39,849 nt of DNA from Psychrobacter piscatorii (GCF_001444505.1 NZ_LNDJ01000060.1:1-39849); one strand, 5' to 3'; counted from the first letter of the stretch, positions 27,615 through 37,284 are shown. Notes: generated from the sequence alone by a model not told the origin. Translations and numbers: made by a program.

Positions 27615-28934
27615 ATGACCAGCAATACAATGACAACCAAATCCATGCAAGTAGCCAGTGAGTTCGATCAGCAACATCTTTGGCATCCATATGCCAGCCT
27701 GCCGCCCACCTATTCCAATATCGTTATCGATCGCGCTGAAGGGATTTATATCATCACTGAAGACGGCACGCGCTTAATTGATGGTATGTCGTCATGGTGG
27801 GCGAGCGTCCATGGCTACAATCACCCCAAGCTAAACGACGCACTGACTCAGCAGCTGGGTAAAATGGCGCACGTGATGTTTGGTGGCTTGACCCACCAGC
27901 CAGCGATAGATTTGGGCAAAAAACTGCTCGATATTGTACCTGCTGGACTTGATGCGATTTTTTATGCAGACAGTGGCAGTATCGCGGTAGAAGTGGCACT
28001 AAAAATGGCGCTGCAATATCAAGTAGCTGCCGAGCGCCCAAACAAGCAACAGTTTGCCTCGACCCATTCAGGGTATTACGGAGATACTTGGCACGCCATG
28101 AGTGTCTGTGATCCTATCAATGGAATGCACAGTCTGTATGGCAAGCAATTACCGATGCAACATTTCGTTCCTGCGCCGCCACTTGGGTTTGATCGCGTAT
28201 TGACAGTAGATGATCGTGAAACATTAGCTCAGTTTTTTGCAGAGTATGGCGCGCAGCTGGCAGGATTTATTATCGAGCCGATTATTCAGGGCGCAGGCGG
28301 CATGCGTTTTTATAGTCCTGAATATCTACAATTGCTGCGTCAACTGTGCGATGAGCATAATGTACTATTGATTGCCGATGAGATTGCCACTGGGTTTGGG
28401 CGTAGTGGCAAACTATTTGCGTGTGAACATGCTGGCATCAGCCCTGATATCATGACCATTGGTAAAGCGCTGACGGGTGGCTATATGACTTTTGCCGCAA
28501 CGCTCTGTACTCGTCATATTGCCGATACCATTCATAATAGTGACTATCCAGCGCTGATGCATGGTCCGACCTTTATGGGTAATCCGCTCGCCTGTGCGGT
28601 CGCCTGTGCGTCGATTGATTTGATCCTGTCTTATGATATCGAAACGCGTACCGCCAATATGCAGCGTACGATGGAGCAAGCCCTGACGTCAGCTGCACAG
28701 CTGGCAGGTGTTGCCGAGGTACGTTGTTTGGGGGCAGTTGCTGTGATTGAGTTAGATGACGCCGTTGATATGCCCATTTTTCAGTCTTTATTGATTGATC
28801 ATGGTATCTGGGTCAGACCCTTTGGTAAGTTGGTGTACATTATGCCGCCTTACATTATTACTGATTATGAGCTGACCACCTTATGCCAAGCGCTGCTAAA
28901 AGTAGTACGTAAATATTTAGAATATCGAGGTTAA
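27615..28934 (+). CDS. bioA: Adenosylmethionine-8-amino-7-oxononanoate aminotransferase
   Basis: PLP enzyme that makes 7,8-diaminopelargonate from 7-keto-8-aminopelargonate, with S-adenosylmethionine as amino donor. The 439-residue protein has HLWHPYASLPP, DGMSSWWASVHGYNHP, the BioA text FYADSGSIAVEVALKMALQY, HSGYYGDTWHAMSVCDP, the PLP-phosphate/pyridine site LIADEIATGFGRSG and the Schiff-base lysine in TIGKALTGGYM. The ATG at 27615 follows AGGGA; earlier in-frame codons offer only a TTG. It is 55 bases after the ferredoxin gene and two bases before bioD, so bioA and bioD form one unit. bioF, bioC, bioH and bioB are not in the window. Confidence 0.96.
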   Translation: MTSNTMTTKSMQVASEFDQQHLWHPYASLPPTYSNIVIDRAEGIYIITEDGTRLIDGMSSWWASVHGYNHPKLNDALTQQLGKMAHVMFGGLTHQPAIDLGKKLLDIVPAGLDAIFYADSGSIAVEVALKMALQYQVAAERPNKQQFASTHSGYYGDTWHAMSVCDPINGMHSLYGKQLPMQHFVPAPPLGFDRVLTVDDRETLAQFFAEYGAQLAGFIIEPIIQGAGGMRFYSPEYLQLLRQLCDEHNVLLIADEIATGFGRSGKLFACEHAGISPDIMTIGKALTGGYMTFAATLCTRHIADTIHNSDYPALMHGPTFMGNPLACAVACASIDLILSYDIETRTANMQRTMEQALTSAAQLAGVAEVRCLGAVAVIELDDAVDMPIFQSLLIDHGIWVRPFGKLVYIMPPYIITDYELTTLCQALLKVVRKYLEYRG

Positions 28935-28936
28935 CC

Positions 28937-29653
28937 ATGAGCGTGCTATTTGTATCCGGCATTGATACCGACATTGGCAAAACCTATGCCACGGGTCTGC
29001 TTGCCAAATCATTAATGCAGCAAGGCGTCAACGTTATCACCCAAAAGTTGGTACAAACGGGCATCAGTAAACAACCAGATGGCGAGCTGGGCATTGCAGA
29101 TGATATTTTAAGTCACCGTCAATTGATGCAGATGCCATTACAGCCATGCGATCTGGACTTTACCACCTGTCCTTATCGCTATGAGAAGCCTGCGTCTCCT
29201 CATCTGGCTACTAAGCTATCAGGAGAGATACTTGATCCTGATATGATTACTAACGCTACCAAGCGCCTGCAGGCACAGTATGATGCGGTGCTACTAGAAG
29301 GTGCAGGTGGTTTACTTGTGCCAATTACAGAGAATCTACTCACGTTGGATTATATCGCTGAGCGAGGCTATCCTATCGTCTTGGTCACCTCTGGCCGACT
29401 GGGCAGCATCAATCATACGTTGCTTAGTTTAGAAGCCATAAAATCGCGCGGCTTAATGATCCATAGTGTGATTTACAATCATATCCATGATGATGCTGAA
29501 CAAACGGATGCTGAGATTGCAAATAGTACCATTGATTTTTTGCAGGCGTATTTGGCGCGCTATTACCCCAAAGCGCACTGGCTGGTCTTGGCCAAACAAG
29601 CAAATGAACATTCAGATAAGGCTGACATAGCGTTGCCAACAGCGTTTATCTAA
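28937..29653 (+). CDS. bioD: Dethiobiotin synthetase
   Basis: Closes the ureido ring of dethiobiotin from diaminopelargonate, CO2 and ATP. The 238-residue protein has the P-loop FVSGIDTDIGKTYATGLLAK, TQKLVQTG with the substrate-binding lysine, PYRYEKPASPHLA, and VLLEGAGGLLVPITEN, all standard for BioD. GAGG overlaps the end of bioA, whose stop codon is two bases before this ATG. It is the last protein gene before rnpB. Confidence 0.95.
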   Translation: MSVLFVSGIDTDIGKTYATGLLAKSLMQQGVNVITQKLVQTGISKQPDGELGIADDILSHRQLMQMPLQPCDLDFTTCPYRYEKPASPHLATKLSGEILDPDMITNATKRLQAQYDAVLLEGAGGLLVPITENLLTLDYIAERGYPIVLVTSGRLGSINHTLLSLEAIKSRGLMIHSVIYNHIHDDAEQTDAEIANSTIDFLQAYLARYYPKAHWLVLAKQANEHSDKADIALPTAFI

Positions 29654-29731
29654 GTTTTTAAGGTGTCTTTTAGGTAGTCATAGTCATTCTAAAAATAAGC
29701 TGAAAAGACATTCCCATACAGGCGTTAGTTT

Positions 29732-29740
29732 TGCTATACT
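29732..29740 (+). promoter_or_regulatory. Extended -10 promoter of rnpB
   Basis: TGCTATACT is an extended -10 element, about seven bases before the expected start of the RNase P RNA. Only a weak -35 (TTCCCA) lies 18 bases upstream. Confidence 0.55.
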
Positions 29741-29747
29741 AGCGCGC

Positions 29748-30118
<371 letters not shown>

Positions 30119-30191
30119 ATCGTTTGTCGTAGTAATCGTTGCAATTAATCTGAATGACATTCGTTTTTTTGCAAAAAATGCCCATTAGGGG

Positions 30192-30220
30192 TTGACGGCG
30201 GTCAGCAGCTTGGGCATAAT
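30192..30220 (+). promoter_or_regulatory. Sigma-70 promoter of the tRNA gene
   Basis: TTGACG (30192-30197) and CATAAT (30215-30220) are separated by 17 bases, 15 bases before the mature tRNA 5' end. Confidence 0.6.
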
Positions 30221-30234
30221 GTGCAGCCTAAAAC

Positions 30235-30311
30235 GGCGATGTAGCTCAGCTGGTTAGAGCGCACGACTCATAATCGTGAGGTCGAGAGTTCAAGTCTCTC
30301 CATCGCCACCA
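30235..30311 (+). tRNA. tRNA with CAU anticodon (Met, elongator; possibly Ile2)
   Basis: A 77-base cloverleaf with encoded CCA. The acceptor stem GGCGATG pairs with CATCGCC; D-arm GCTC...GAGC; anticodon stem CACGA/TCGTG around loop CTCATAA (anticodon CAT); T-arm GAGAG/CTCTC around TTCAAGT. CAU may be elongator methionine or the lysidine-modified isoleucine tRNA. The initiator is excluded because the first acceptor pair is formed and the three G-C pairs under the anticodon loop are absent. It lies just after rnpB. Confidence 0.93.
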
Positions 30312-30325
30312 TATATAGCAGTATT

Positions 30326-30358
30326 AAAAAAGCCAATCTCTCGAGATTGGCTTTTTTT
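30326..30358 (+). terminator. Terminator after tRNA
   Basis: GCCAATCTC (30332-30340) and GAGATTGGC (30343-30351) form a stem flanked by an A-run and eight T. Confidence 0.9.
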
Positions 30359-30359
30359 T

Positions 30360-30715
30360 GCCTGAAATAATCTTTCATTTACAAGGTTTGTATGTGCTAT
30401 TGCTTAGTCAAATACTCCTTGTTAGATGTCTGTCAGTCTCGCTTACTTGATAAATACTTTCTCTGCTACTAAAATCGCCTTACTTTGCAGTAGAAAACTG
30501 CTAGAATACTCTTTGGTATGTGCGTACAAGAGCGCAGCAGAGTTACCGTACTAAGTACTGGGCTTCAGGCGAGGTTATCCATTCTAAGGATTACGATCGA
30601 CACAACAGCTGACCTATAGCATACGTTTTAACGAAGCATACCTATCTTATCAAGTGTACTTGACCATATTTATCTCTTATCTTTATTCTATCACCTTTAA
30701 TTTAGTAGGCGCTTT
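30360..30715. other. Intergenic, no gene seen
   Basis: About 355 bases between the tRNA terminator and lepA. No open frame with a ribosome site, no recognisable RNA. It should hold the lepA promoter, but I cannot place it with confidence. Confidence 0.5.
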
Positions 30716-32515
30716 GTGACTGCATTAGCCAATATTCGTAACTTTTCAATCATTGCCCACATTGATCATGGTAAGTCGACCCTTGCCGATCGTTTTATTC
30801 AGATGTGCGGTGCCTTGCAAGATCGCGAGATGCAGGCGCAGGTGCTCGACTCGATGGATATTGAGCGTGAGCGCGGTATCACTATCAAAGCACAATCGGT
30901 AACATTATTTTATGACCATCCAAATGGTGAGCGCTATCAGCTTAACTTTATTGATACGCCCGGCCACGTTGATTTCTCGTATGAGGTGTCACGCTCATTG
31001 GCCGCTTGTGAAGGCGCGCTATTGGTGGTCGATGCCGCGCAAGGCGTAGAAGCACAGTCGGTTGCCAACTGTTATACAGCAGTGGATCAAGGTTTAGAGG
31101 TGATGGCAGTCCTTAATAAGATTGATTTGCCGCAGGTCGAGCCTGAGCGTGTTATTCAAGAGATTGAAGATATTATCGGAATAGAAGCCATTGATGCCCC
31201 TCGTGTTTCAGCGAAATCTGGTCTGGGTGTCGATAAATTGTTGGAAGCGTTGGTTGAATTCATTCCAGCACCGACTGGCGACCGTGAAGCACCCTTACAA
31301 GCGCTTATCATTGATTCATGGTTTGATAGCTATCTGGGTGTGGTCTCTTTAGTACGTGTACGCCAAGGTACTGTGAAAAAAGGCGATAAGATTTATATCA
31401 AATCAACGGGCGATGCTCATCCAGTAAGCTCTATCGGTGTATTCACGCCAAAACCTGTCGATACGGGTATCTTAGAAGCGGGTGAAGTAGGCTTTGTTAT
31501 CGCTGGTATCAAAGATATTGCAGGCGCGCCAGTTGGCGATACGATTACGCATGCCAGTACGCCTGATGTTGAACGTATCCCAGGTTTTAAACAGATCACG
31601 CCACAAGTATATGCAGGAATGTTCCCAGTCGATTCGAGTGATTTTGAAAAATTCCGTGAAGCGCTGCAGAAATTGCAAATCAACGATGCGTCATTATTTT
31701 TTGAGCCTGATACTTCAGACGCCTTAGGCTTTGGCTTTCGTTGTGGCTTCTTAGGCATGCTACACATGGAGATTATCCAAGAGCGCTTAGAGCGTGAGTA
31801 TGACTTGGATTTGATCACCACTGCGCCTTCAGTTATCTATGAGATTGAAAAGAAAGGCGGTGAAGTCATCTATGTTGATAATCCATCAAGACTGCCTGAG
31901 CCTAACAATATTGAAGAGTTCCGTGAGCCAATTGCGCGCTGTCAGATTTTAGTACCGCAAGATTACTTGGGTAACGTCATGACGCTATGTATCGAGCGCC
32001 GCGGTGTGCAGGTCGATATGCGCTTTATGGGTAAGCAGGTTCAGGTTATCTTTGATATTCCGATGGGTGAGGTGGTCATGGATTTCTTTGACCGTCTAAA
32101 ATCAGTCTCGCGTGGTTTTGCCTCACTGGACTATAATTTTGATCGTTATCAAGTGGACAAATTGGTTAAAGTCGACGTGCTAATCAACGGTGAAAAGGTG
32201 GATGCCTTGGCAATGATTGTACATCAAGACCAAGCACGTTTCCGCGGTAATCAGCTAGTGTCCAAGATGAAAGAGCTGATTCCACGTCAGATGTTTGATG
32301 TGGCGATTCAAGCCGCAATTGGTAGTCAGATCATTGGTCGTAGTACGGTAAAAGCCATGCGTAAAGATGTCTTGGCCAAATGCTATGGCGGTGACGTATC
32401 GCGTAAGAAAAAGCTGTTGTCTAAGCAAAAAGCAGGTAAAAAACGTATGAAACAAGTGGGTAGTGTGGAGATTCCACAAGAAGCCTTCTTGGCTGTCTTG
32501 CAAGTTGATAGTTAA
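30716..32515 (+). CDS. lepA: Elongation factor 4 (LepA)
   Basis: Ribosome-binding GTPase, also called EF4, active in initiation or back-translocation. The 599-residue protein has all the family blocks: G1 [14 protein letters not shown], the switch [10 protein letters not shown]3 [16 protein letters not shown]4 NKIDLP, and the LepA-specific C-terminus with [20 protein letters not shown]. The start codon is GTG at 30716, matched to the usual [17 protein letters not shown] beginning. It is the first gene of the lepA-lepB-DUF4845-rnc-era-recO row. Confidence 0.97.
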   Translation: MTALANIRNFSIIAHIDHGKSTLADRFIQMCGALQDREMQAQVLDSMDIERERGITIKAQSVTLFYDHPNGERYQLNFIDTPGHVDFSYEVSRSLAACEGALLVVDAAQGVEAQSVANCYTAVDQGLEVMAVLNKIDLPQVEPERVIQEIEDIIGIEAIDAPRVSAKSGLGVDKLLEALVEFIPAPTGDREAPLQALIIDSWFDSYLGVVSLVRVRQGTVKKGDKIYIKSTGDAHPVSSIGVFTPKPVDTGILEAGEVGFVIAGIKDIAGAPVGDTITHASTPDVERIPGFKQITPQVYAGMFPVDSSDFEKFREALQKLQINDASLFFEPDTSDALGFGFRCGFLGMLHMEIIQERLEREYDLDLITTAPSVIYEIEKKGGEVIYVDNPSRLPEPNNIEEFREPIARCQILVPQDYLGNVMTLCIERRGVQVDMRFMGKQVQVIFDIPMGEVVMDFFDRLKSVSRGFASLDYNFDRYQVDKLVKVDVLINGEKVDALAMIVHQDQARFRGNQLVSKMKELIPRQMFDVAIQAAIGSQIIGRSTVKAMRKDVLAKCYGGDVSRKKKLLSKQKAGKKRMKQVGSVEIPQEAFLAVLQVDS

Positions 32516-32620
32516 TAGACAGTGCTATTTCAGATAGTTTTTGTACATAGCAGCAGTTGAATATCGTTAATTTTATCGTCAAAGCAACTAGACAAACAGC
32601 ACGTTAATAGGCAATTTGGT

Positions 32621-33523
32621 ATGGATTTTGATTTCAATTTAATTTTAGTGCCGTTGACCATAGGCTTAGGAATTGTCTGGCTGCTAGATAAGCTGGCACT
32701 CAAGCAGCGCAAAACTCGCGGTCGAGGTCAAGAAAGTCTGTTAGTGCGATGGGCCTATGATTTTTTTCCTGTGTTGGCCGTCGTATTGATCGTACGCTCG
32801 TTTTTGATTGAGCCTTTCAATATTCCATCTTCTTCCATGGTGCCAACGCTATATACGGGTGATTTTATTGCGGTCAACAAGTATGCGTATGGCGTTCGTC
32901 TACCGCTAACGTATAATAAAGTTTTGGATACTGGCGAGCCTGAGCATGGCGATGTAGTGGTATTCCGTTATCCTGAAAACCCAAGCATCTACTATATCAA
33001 GCGCTTGATTGGCTTGCCAGGCGATACCGTCAGCTACAATCAAGGTACAATCTCTATTAATGATGTACCAGTGGAGACGACGCCTGTAGATTTTTCGGCA
33101 AGTGCAGAATTGACGTCACAACTTTATTTGCCAGGACAAGTTGGTCCAGGTCAGGTGCTCACAGAAGAGAGTGCTGCTGCGATGGGTCAGGAAGAAGAGG
33201 ACGCCGCACAGTATTTTCAAGAGACACAGGGTAAAAACACACACCTTGTTCGCTACTTAAATGGTATGAACAGCTCACAGTATGCTCCCTTCCTACAACA
33301 ACAATCACCAGAAGTTGTGAGTTCAGAAGGTACAGAGTGGCGTATTAAAGTGCCAGAGGGTCAGTATTTTGTCATGGGTGACAACCGTGATCGCAGTGCA
33401 GATGGTCGCTTTTGGGGTTTTGTCCCTGATGAAAACTTAGCGGGTAAAGCGGTCTATATATGGATGCACAAGCCACCTGGACTAAATCTACCAACCTTTG
33501 AACGCAATGGTGCTATTGATTAG
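32621..33523 (+). CDS. lepB: Signal peptidase I
   Basis: Inner-membrane serine protease that removes signal peptides from exported proteins. The 300-residue protein has two N-terminal membrane spans (about 5-22 and 45-62), box B FNIPSSSMVPTLYTGDF with the catalytic Ser, box D YYIKRLIGLPGD with the catalytic Lys, and box E FVMGDNRDRSADGRFWGFV. An insertion of about 60 residues (about 165-230, Gln/Glu-rich) lies in the periplasmic domain, as in other gammaproteobacteria. It is 105 bases after lepA. Confidence 0.96.
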   Translation: MDFDFNLILVPLTIGLGIVWLLDKLALKQRKTRGRGQESLLVRWAYDFFPVLAVVLIVRSFLIEPFNIPSSSMVPTLYTGDFIAVNKYAYGVRLPLTYNKVLDTGEPEHGDVVVFRYPENPSIYYIKRLIGLPGDTVSYNQGTISINDVPVETTPVDFSASAELTSQLYLPGQVGPGQVLTEESAAAMGQEEEDAAQYFQETQGKNTHLVRYLNGMNSSQYAPFLQQQSPEVVSSEGTEWRIKVPEGQYFVMGDNRDRSADGRFWGFVPDENLAGKAVYIWMHKPPGLNLPTFERNGAID

Positions 33524-33590
33524 TATTGTGAGTACTCTATTGGTTGATTTATCGATAATAGTTTTATGCTAATATCGTTACTATTCAATA

Positions 33591-33632
33591 AATAGCGTTT
33601 TACTATCTAAGTCATAGGTATAGAACGCTATT
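33591..33632. repeat. Inverted repeat between lepB and DUF4845 gene
   Basis: AATAGCGTT (33591-33599) and AACGCTATT (33624-33632) form a 9-bp stem, with more partial pairing inside. No T-run follows. It could be a processing site or attenuator in the operon transcript. Confidence 0.5.
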
Positions 33633-33666
33633 AAAAATAGTCATCTATCAATCGAGGATTTCCATC

Positions 33667-34059
33667 ATGCAGCAGTTATCTGGTCTTGCCACGCAGCGCG
33701 GTGCTAGTGTGACAAACATCGTTCTCATTATTATGGTGTTGGGGATCGCGGTTAAACTCCTGGTGGCCATTGTGCCTGCTCAAATTGGTGACTATCAGTT
33801 GACTAAGCTCTTGAGTGCAGAGCTTAAAGTAGCCAATGACAATAACGAGACAGCCAAGCAATTCGTTGAGCGTGTTAATAAACAGCTATCCATCAATGCT
33901 GACTATGACACCAATGCAGAAGATGTATTCACTTTTACCAATAAAAAAACGGGCCAATTGGCCATTCATAAAGAATATGCAGTAACCAGTACGTTCTTTA
34001 GCAATGTCGATATTGTGAATCGTTTCGAAGGAGACATCGATATGGCTACAGCAGAATAA
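33667..34059 (+). CDS. DUF4845 membrane protein
   Basis: A 130-residue protein with one membrane segment near the N-terminus (about 16-38, TNIVLIIMVLGIAVKLLVAIVP in outline) and a small external domain. The family (DUF4845) is often found between lepB and rnc in gammaproteobacteria, as here; its role is unknown. The N-terminus RGASVTNIV resembles a type IV pilin-like start (polar residues then a hydrophobic helix), but no GFxxxE prepilin site is present. GAGGA precedes the ATG by 8 bases. It is 103 bases before rnc. Confidence 0.82.
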   Translation: MQQLSGLATQRGASVTNIVLIIMVLGIAVKLLVAIVPAQIGDYQLTKLLSAELKVANDNNETAKQFVERVNKQLSINADYDTNAEDVFTFTNKKTGQLAIHKEYAVTSTFFSNVDIVNRFEGDIDMATAE

Positions 34060-34072
34060 ATAATTATAAGAT

Positions 34073-34093
34073 AGGACAGCGTTTTAGTGTCCT
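34073..34093 (+). repeat. Small hairpin before rnc
   Basis: AGGACA (34073-34078) and TGTCCT (34088-34093) form a 6-bp stem with a 9-base loop, 70 bases before the rnc start. No T-run follows. Confidence 0.4.
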
Positions 34094-34162
34094 CAACAAA
34101 ATCCAATATAGACTCTTATTAAACTAAATCTGTAAAACAGAAGGGATAACCACAAGCCACGC

Positions 34163-34960
34163 ATGAAACCAACTTCGCAACATTCCCAAGCGGTTCTTAC
34201 TCCTAAAAAAAATAGCACGTCTGTCGACACGCTTGTTGTTAGCTCAGAATTTACTCAGCGCTTAGCAGTCTTAACGCGCAAGTTAGGCTATGACTTTAAT
34301 GATTTGAGCCTGCCAAAGCTTGCCTTGACGCACCGCTCATTTGACAGCAAAAAAAATTATGAGCGCCTAGAGTTTTTGGGTGATGCGCTTTTGGGCATGA
34401 TTGTGGGTGAGGCTTTATACCATCGTTATCCTAATCAAAACGAAGGGCGTCTAACCCGTATGCGTGCAACTTTGGTCCGCCAAGAATCATTGGTTATTAT
34501 CGCGCAAAATCTAGAGCTGTCTAACCATCTGATATTAGGCGTGGGTGAGCGTAAGGGTGGCGGCCGTAATCGTGCTTCTATATTGGCGGATGCGGTAGAG
34601 TCTTTGATTGGAGCCATCTATTTAGACAGTCAAGATATGGATATCACTCGTCATTGCGTACTCTCTTGGTATGGAGACTTGATTGACAACGTTAATGACC
34701 AAAAAGCACTAAAAGATGCAAAGAGCCGTTTGCAAGAGTGGTTACAGTCTAAGCAATTTGATTTGCCAAGCTACGAGCTTATGGAAACACGTGGCAACGC
34801 TCCTCATCAAATCTTCGTGGTACGCTGTCACGTGAATATTCAAAACTGCCCTGATATTACTGAATCTGGTGAAAGTCGCCGCATCGCTGAGCAAAAAGCA
34901 GCAGAACTTATGATTAATCAGCTGCACAAGCTTCCAGGATCCGCTAAAAAACGCTCTTAG
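34163..34960 (+). CDS. rnc: Ribonuclease III
   Basis: Cuts double-stranded RNA, including the rRNA precursor. The 265-residue protein has the RNase III signature ERLEFLGDALLGMIVGEALY with the catalytic acidic residues, NEGRLTRMRATLVRQESL, SILADAVESLIGAIYLD, and a C-terminal double-stranded-RNA-binding domain (about 185-255: DAKSRLQEWLQSKQF, ESGESRRIAEQKAAELMI). An N-terminal extension of about 30 Ser/Thr-rich residues precedes the domain. The purine-rich AGAAGGGA is rather far (about 15 bases) from the ATG. It is followed by era in the well-known rnc-era-recO order. Confidence 0.96.
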   Translation: MKPTSQHSQAVLTPKKNSTSVDTLVVSSEFTQRLAVLTRKLGYDFNDLSLPKLALTHRSFDSKKNYERLEFLGDALLGMIVGEALYHRYPNQNEGRLTRMRATLVRQESLVIIAQNLELSNHLILGVGERKGGGRNRASILADAVESLIGAIYLDSQDMDITRHCVLSWYGDLIDNVNDQKALKDAKSRLQEWLQSKQFDLPSYELMETRGNAPHQIFVVRCHVNIQNCPDITESGESRRIAEQKAAELMINQLHKLPGSAKKRS

Positions 34961-35002
34961 CGAATATTCGCAGGTGATTACAGGCATATTTCTGAGTCAA
35001 CA

Positions 35003-35037
35003 ATGCCGCTTTTGCGTGATGAGACCTGAAGCGGCAT
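35003..35037. repeat. Inverted repeat between rnc and era
   Basis: ATGCCGCTT (35003-35011) and AAGCGGCAT (35029-35037) form a perfect 9-bp stem with a 17-base loop. There is no T-run after it, so it is not a typical terminator. Confidence 0.55.
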
Positions 35038-35157
35038 AGACCTAATTTACCTTGTATACTACTTATTTCAAATATTACCAGCTGATATCCAATAGTAACT
35101 ACACCGACAAACTATTAAGTCATATTTGGCTGGATATAAACCTTATAGGATCAACTT

Positions 35158-36240
35158 ATGAGCAATCACCCTGATGTGCCATCGAATAATGAAGATAGTA
35201 CTCAAAATATGATTGAAAATACAGATGTCGATACGAATGCAGATAGCGTAGAAGATATCACAATCGACAATGATATGGCGATTGAAGAATTTTTTGCGCC
35301 AAATACGAATGCTCGTATGGCTGATGACTTCAGAGCTGGTTATGTTGCCATTGTTGGACGTCCAAATGTGGGTAAATCAACGTTGATGAACCACTTATTG
35401 GGTCAAAAGCTGTCTATTACCTCACGTAAGCCGCAAACGACGCGCCACCGTATTCATGGCATTTTGTCCAATCACGAGATGCAGGCGGTGTTTGTCGATA
35501 CGCCAGGTATCCATCGCAATGAAGTACGTGCGATTAATGAGCGTATGAATAAAGCGGCAGTATCTGCTCTAGTAGATGTTGATTTGGTATTGTTCGTTGT
35601 TGACTCAGATCAATGGCGTGATGATGATCTATTGACGCTGCAAAAGCTTGGTGAGACCGATTTAACGATCGTACTGGTCATTAATAAATCAGATACTTTA
35701 AAAGATAAAGGCAGCGTATTGCCGCTTATTGAAACCTTTAATGAAAGTTTTGACTTTGCTGATATCGTTCCAGTATCGGCGCTCAAGAACCAAAACTTAG
35801 ATCGTTTGCAAGAAGTGATTGCCTCACATTTACCAGTTGCTGCACCTATTTATGATACAGAGCAAATCACTGACCGTTCAGAGCGATTCTTAGCGAGCGA
35901 AATCATTCGTGAAAAAATCATGCGTAGTGCTGGTGATGAAGTGCCATACGACTTGACTGTACAGATCGATGCGTTTAAAGATGAGCCTGCACACACTGAT
36001 CCAAAGACAGGGCGTCCACGTAAAGCATGTACCTTTATTGATGCAACTATCTATGTTGAGCGCAGTGGTCAAAAAGCCATTGTCATTGGTGATAAAGGCC
36101 AGCGCATCAAGCAAGTCGGTATGGATGCTCGTAAAGACATGGAGCAGCTGTTTGACAAAAAGATTATGCTAACGCTATGGGTCAAAGTCAAACGTGGCTG
36201 GTCTGATGACGAACGTGCATTAACCAGTTTGGGATATTGA
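35158..36240 (+). CDS. era: GTPase Era
   Basis: Essential GTPase that binds 16S rRNA and helps 30S assembly. The 360-residue protein has G1 GRPNVGKSTLMN (residues 67-78), the switch TTRHRIHG, G3 DTPGIHRNE, G4 NKSD, the G5 SAL, and a C-terminal KH domain (IYVERSGQKAIVIGDKGQRIKQVG). It is about 55 residues longer than E. coli Era because of an acidic N-terminal extension rich in Asn, Asp and Glu; a short insert TDPKTGRPRKA lies before the KH domain. AGGA precedes the ATG by 7 bases. It lies 197 bases after rnc, with an inverted repeat between. Confidence 0.96.
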   Translation: MSNHPDVPSNNEDSTQNMIENTDVDTNADSVEDITIDNDMAIEEFFAPNTNARMADDFRAGYVAIVGRPNVGKSTLMNHLLGQKLSITSRKPQTTRHRIHGILSNHEMQAVFVDTPGIHRNEVRAINERMNKAAVSALVDVDLVLFVVDSDQWRDDDLLTLQKLGETDLTIVLVINKSDTLKDKGSVLPLIETFNESFDFADIVPVSALKNQNLDRLQEVIASHLPVAAPIYDTEQITDRSERFLASEIIREKIMRSAGDEVPYDLTVQIDAFKDEPAHTDPKTGRPRKACTFIDATIYVERSGQKAIVIGDKGQRIKQVGMDARKDMEQLFDKKIMLTLWVKVKRGWSDDERALTSLGY

Positions 36241-36302
36241 TAGCAATCACGCATAGTACGGTAATGCTACTATCCATATGTTAAATGCTGAGGTAATAAA
36301 CG

Positions 36303-37079
36303 ATGCGTAACGAAGCGTTAATTGGCTATTTATTACATCAGCGTCCTTATCAAGAAAAGCGTGCGTTGTATTATCTTTTTTCTCAGCAGCATGGTGTGAT
36401 ACATGGTGTTGGAAAAAAAGGCGCGCCGTTATTTATGCCTTTACAGCTATTTGCCACTGGCAAACGCGACCTAAAGACATTCACTCAAATCCAGATTACT
36501 TCGCAAACTACTCCTCAAACAAATAACGAGCAAAAAGAGGGTGCCCCTGCCATACTTTCTACTGTGCCTTATAGTAATATCAATGGACAGCATCAATATG
36601 CGGCGTTGTACCTTAATGAGATACTGTGGCGATTGTTACCGACCGAAGATCCAATGCCGGTATTGTGGCAACATTATCAGGACAGTCTACAGCAGTTGAA
36701 GCAACCTTTAGATAACACTGAGCTTCGTTTATGTTTGCGCCAATTTGAGCAGCACCTATTCAATGAGTTGGGTTTTACCTTAACGCTAACGCATGACAAT
36801 ATCGAAGATACTATCGAACCTGATTGTGTGTATCGCTTTTTACCTGATGTGGGGTTACTGCCAATCATGCAGGATGCTATAGAGTCTGAGCATTTGGATA
36901 GTACTACCGGACAAACTATACTTAAGGGTATCGATGTTATTGAGATGGCTTACCTAGGTATCACTAAAGCAACGCTGAATAATTGGTCAAAGCTACATCG
37001 GAATCTGATAGATCATCTACTTGATTATCAACCATTACAAAGTCGGCTGCTATGGCAACAGCAGCAACGTTATCAATAA
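36303..37079 (+). CDS. recO: DNA repair protein RecO
   Basis: Helps RecA load on gapped DNA together with RecR. The 258-residue protein starts with the OB-fold text IGYLLHQRPYQEKRALYYLFSQ and GVIHGVGKKGAP, followed by FATGKRDLKTFTQIQ and AALYLNEILWRLLP, as in gammaproteobacterial RecO. The helical C-terminal part has LRLCLRQFEQHLFNELGF. The zinc-binding cysteines found in some RecO proteins are missing, as in E. coli. GAGG precedes the ATG by 9 bases; it is 62 bases after era. It is the last gene of the row and no clear terminator follows. Confidence 0.92.
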   Translation: MRNEALIGYLLHQRPYQEKRALYYLFSQQHGVIHGVGKKGAPLFMPLQLFATGKRDLKTFTQIQITSQTTPQTNNEQKEGAPAILSTVPYSNINGQHQYAALYLNEILWRLLPTEDPMPVLWQHYQDSLQQLKQPLDNTELRLCLRQFEQHLFNELGFTLTLTHDNIEDTIEPDCVYRFLPDVGLLPIMQDAIESEHLDSTTGQTILKGIDVIEMAYLGITKATLNNWSKLHRNLIDHLLDYQPLQSRLLWQQQQRYQ

Positions 37080-37284
37080 AGACGTTATCATTTTTAAATC
37101 TATTGAGTTTAGGCCATGGCTTAACTTGTGGGAATATCGATACTGTTGCCTAGGTCGATAGTATTGATGAGTTAAATATAGAACACGCTATGATTTAGGA
37201 TTATAGCAAGCTGTTGTTATGGTAAAAAATGCGATGTATTAAAATGCTTAAAGGTAATGTACTTGCTACTTTGTCCGCATTCAA

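Noticed and set aside
29664..29710. TGTCTTTT/AAAAGACA inverted repeat after bioD as terminator
   Set aside because: The loop is over 30 bases, the stem is AT-rich, and no T-run follows; too weak to call.
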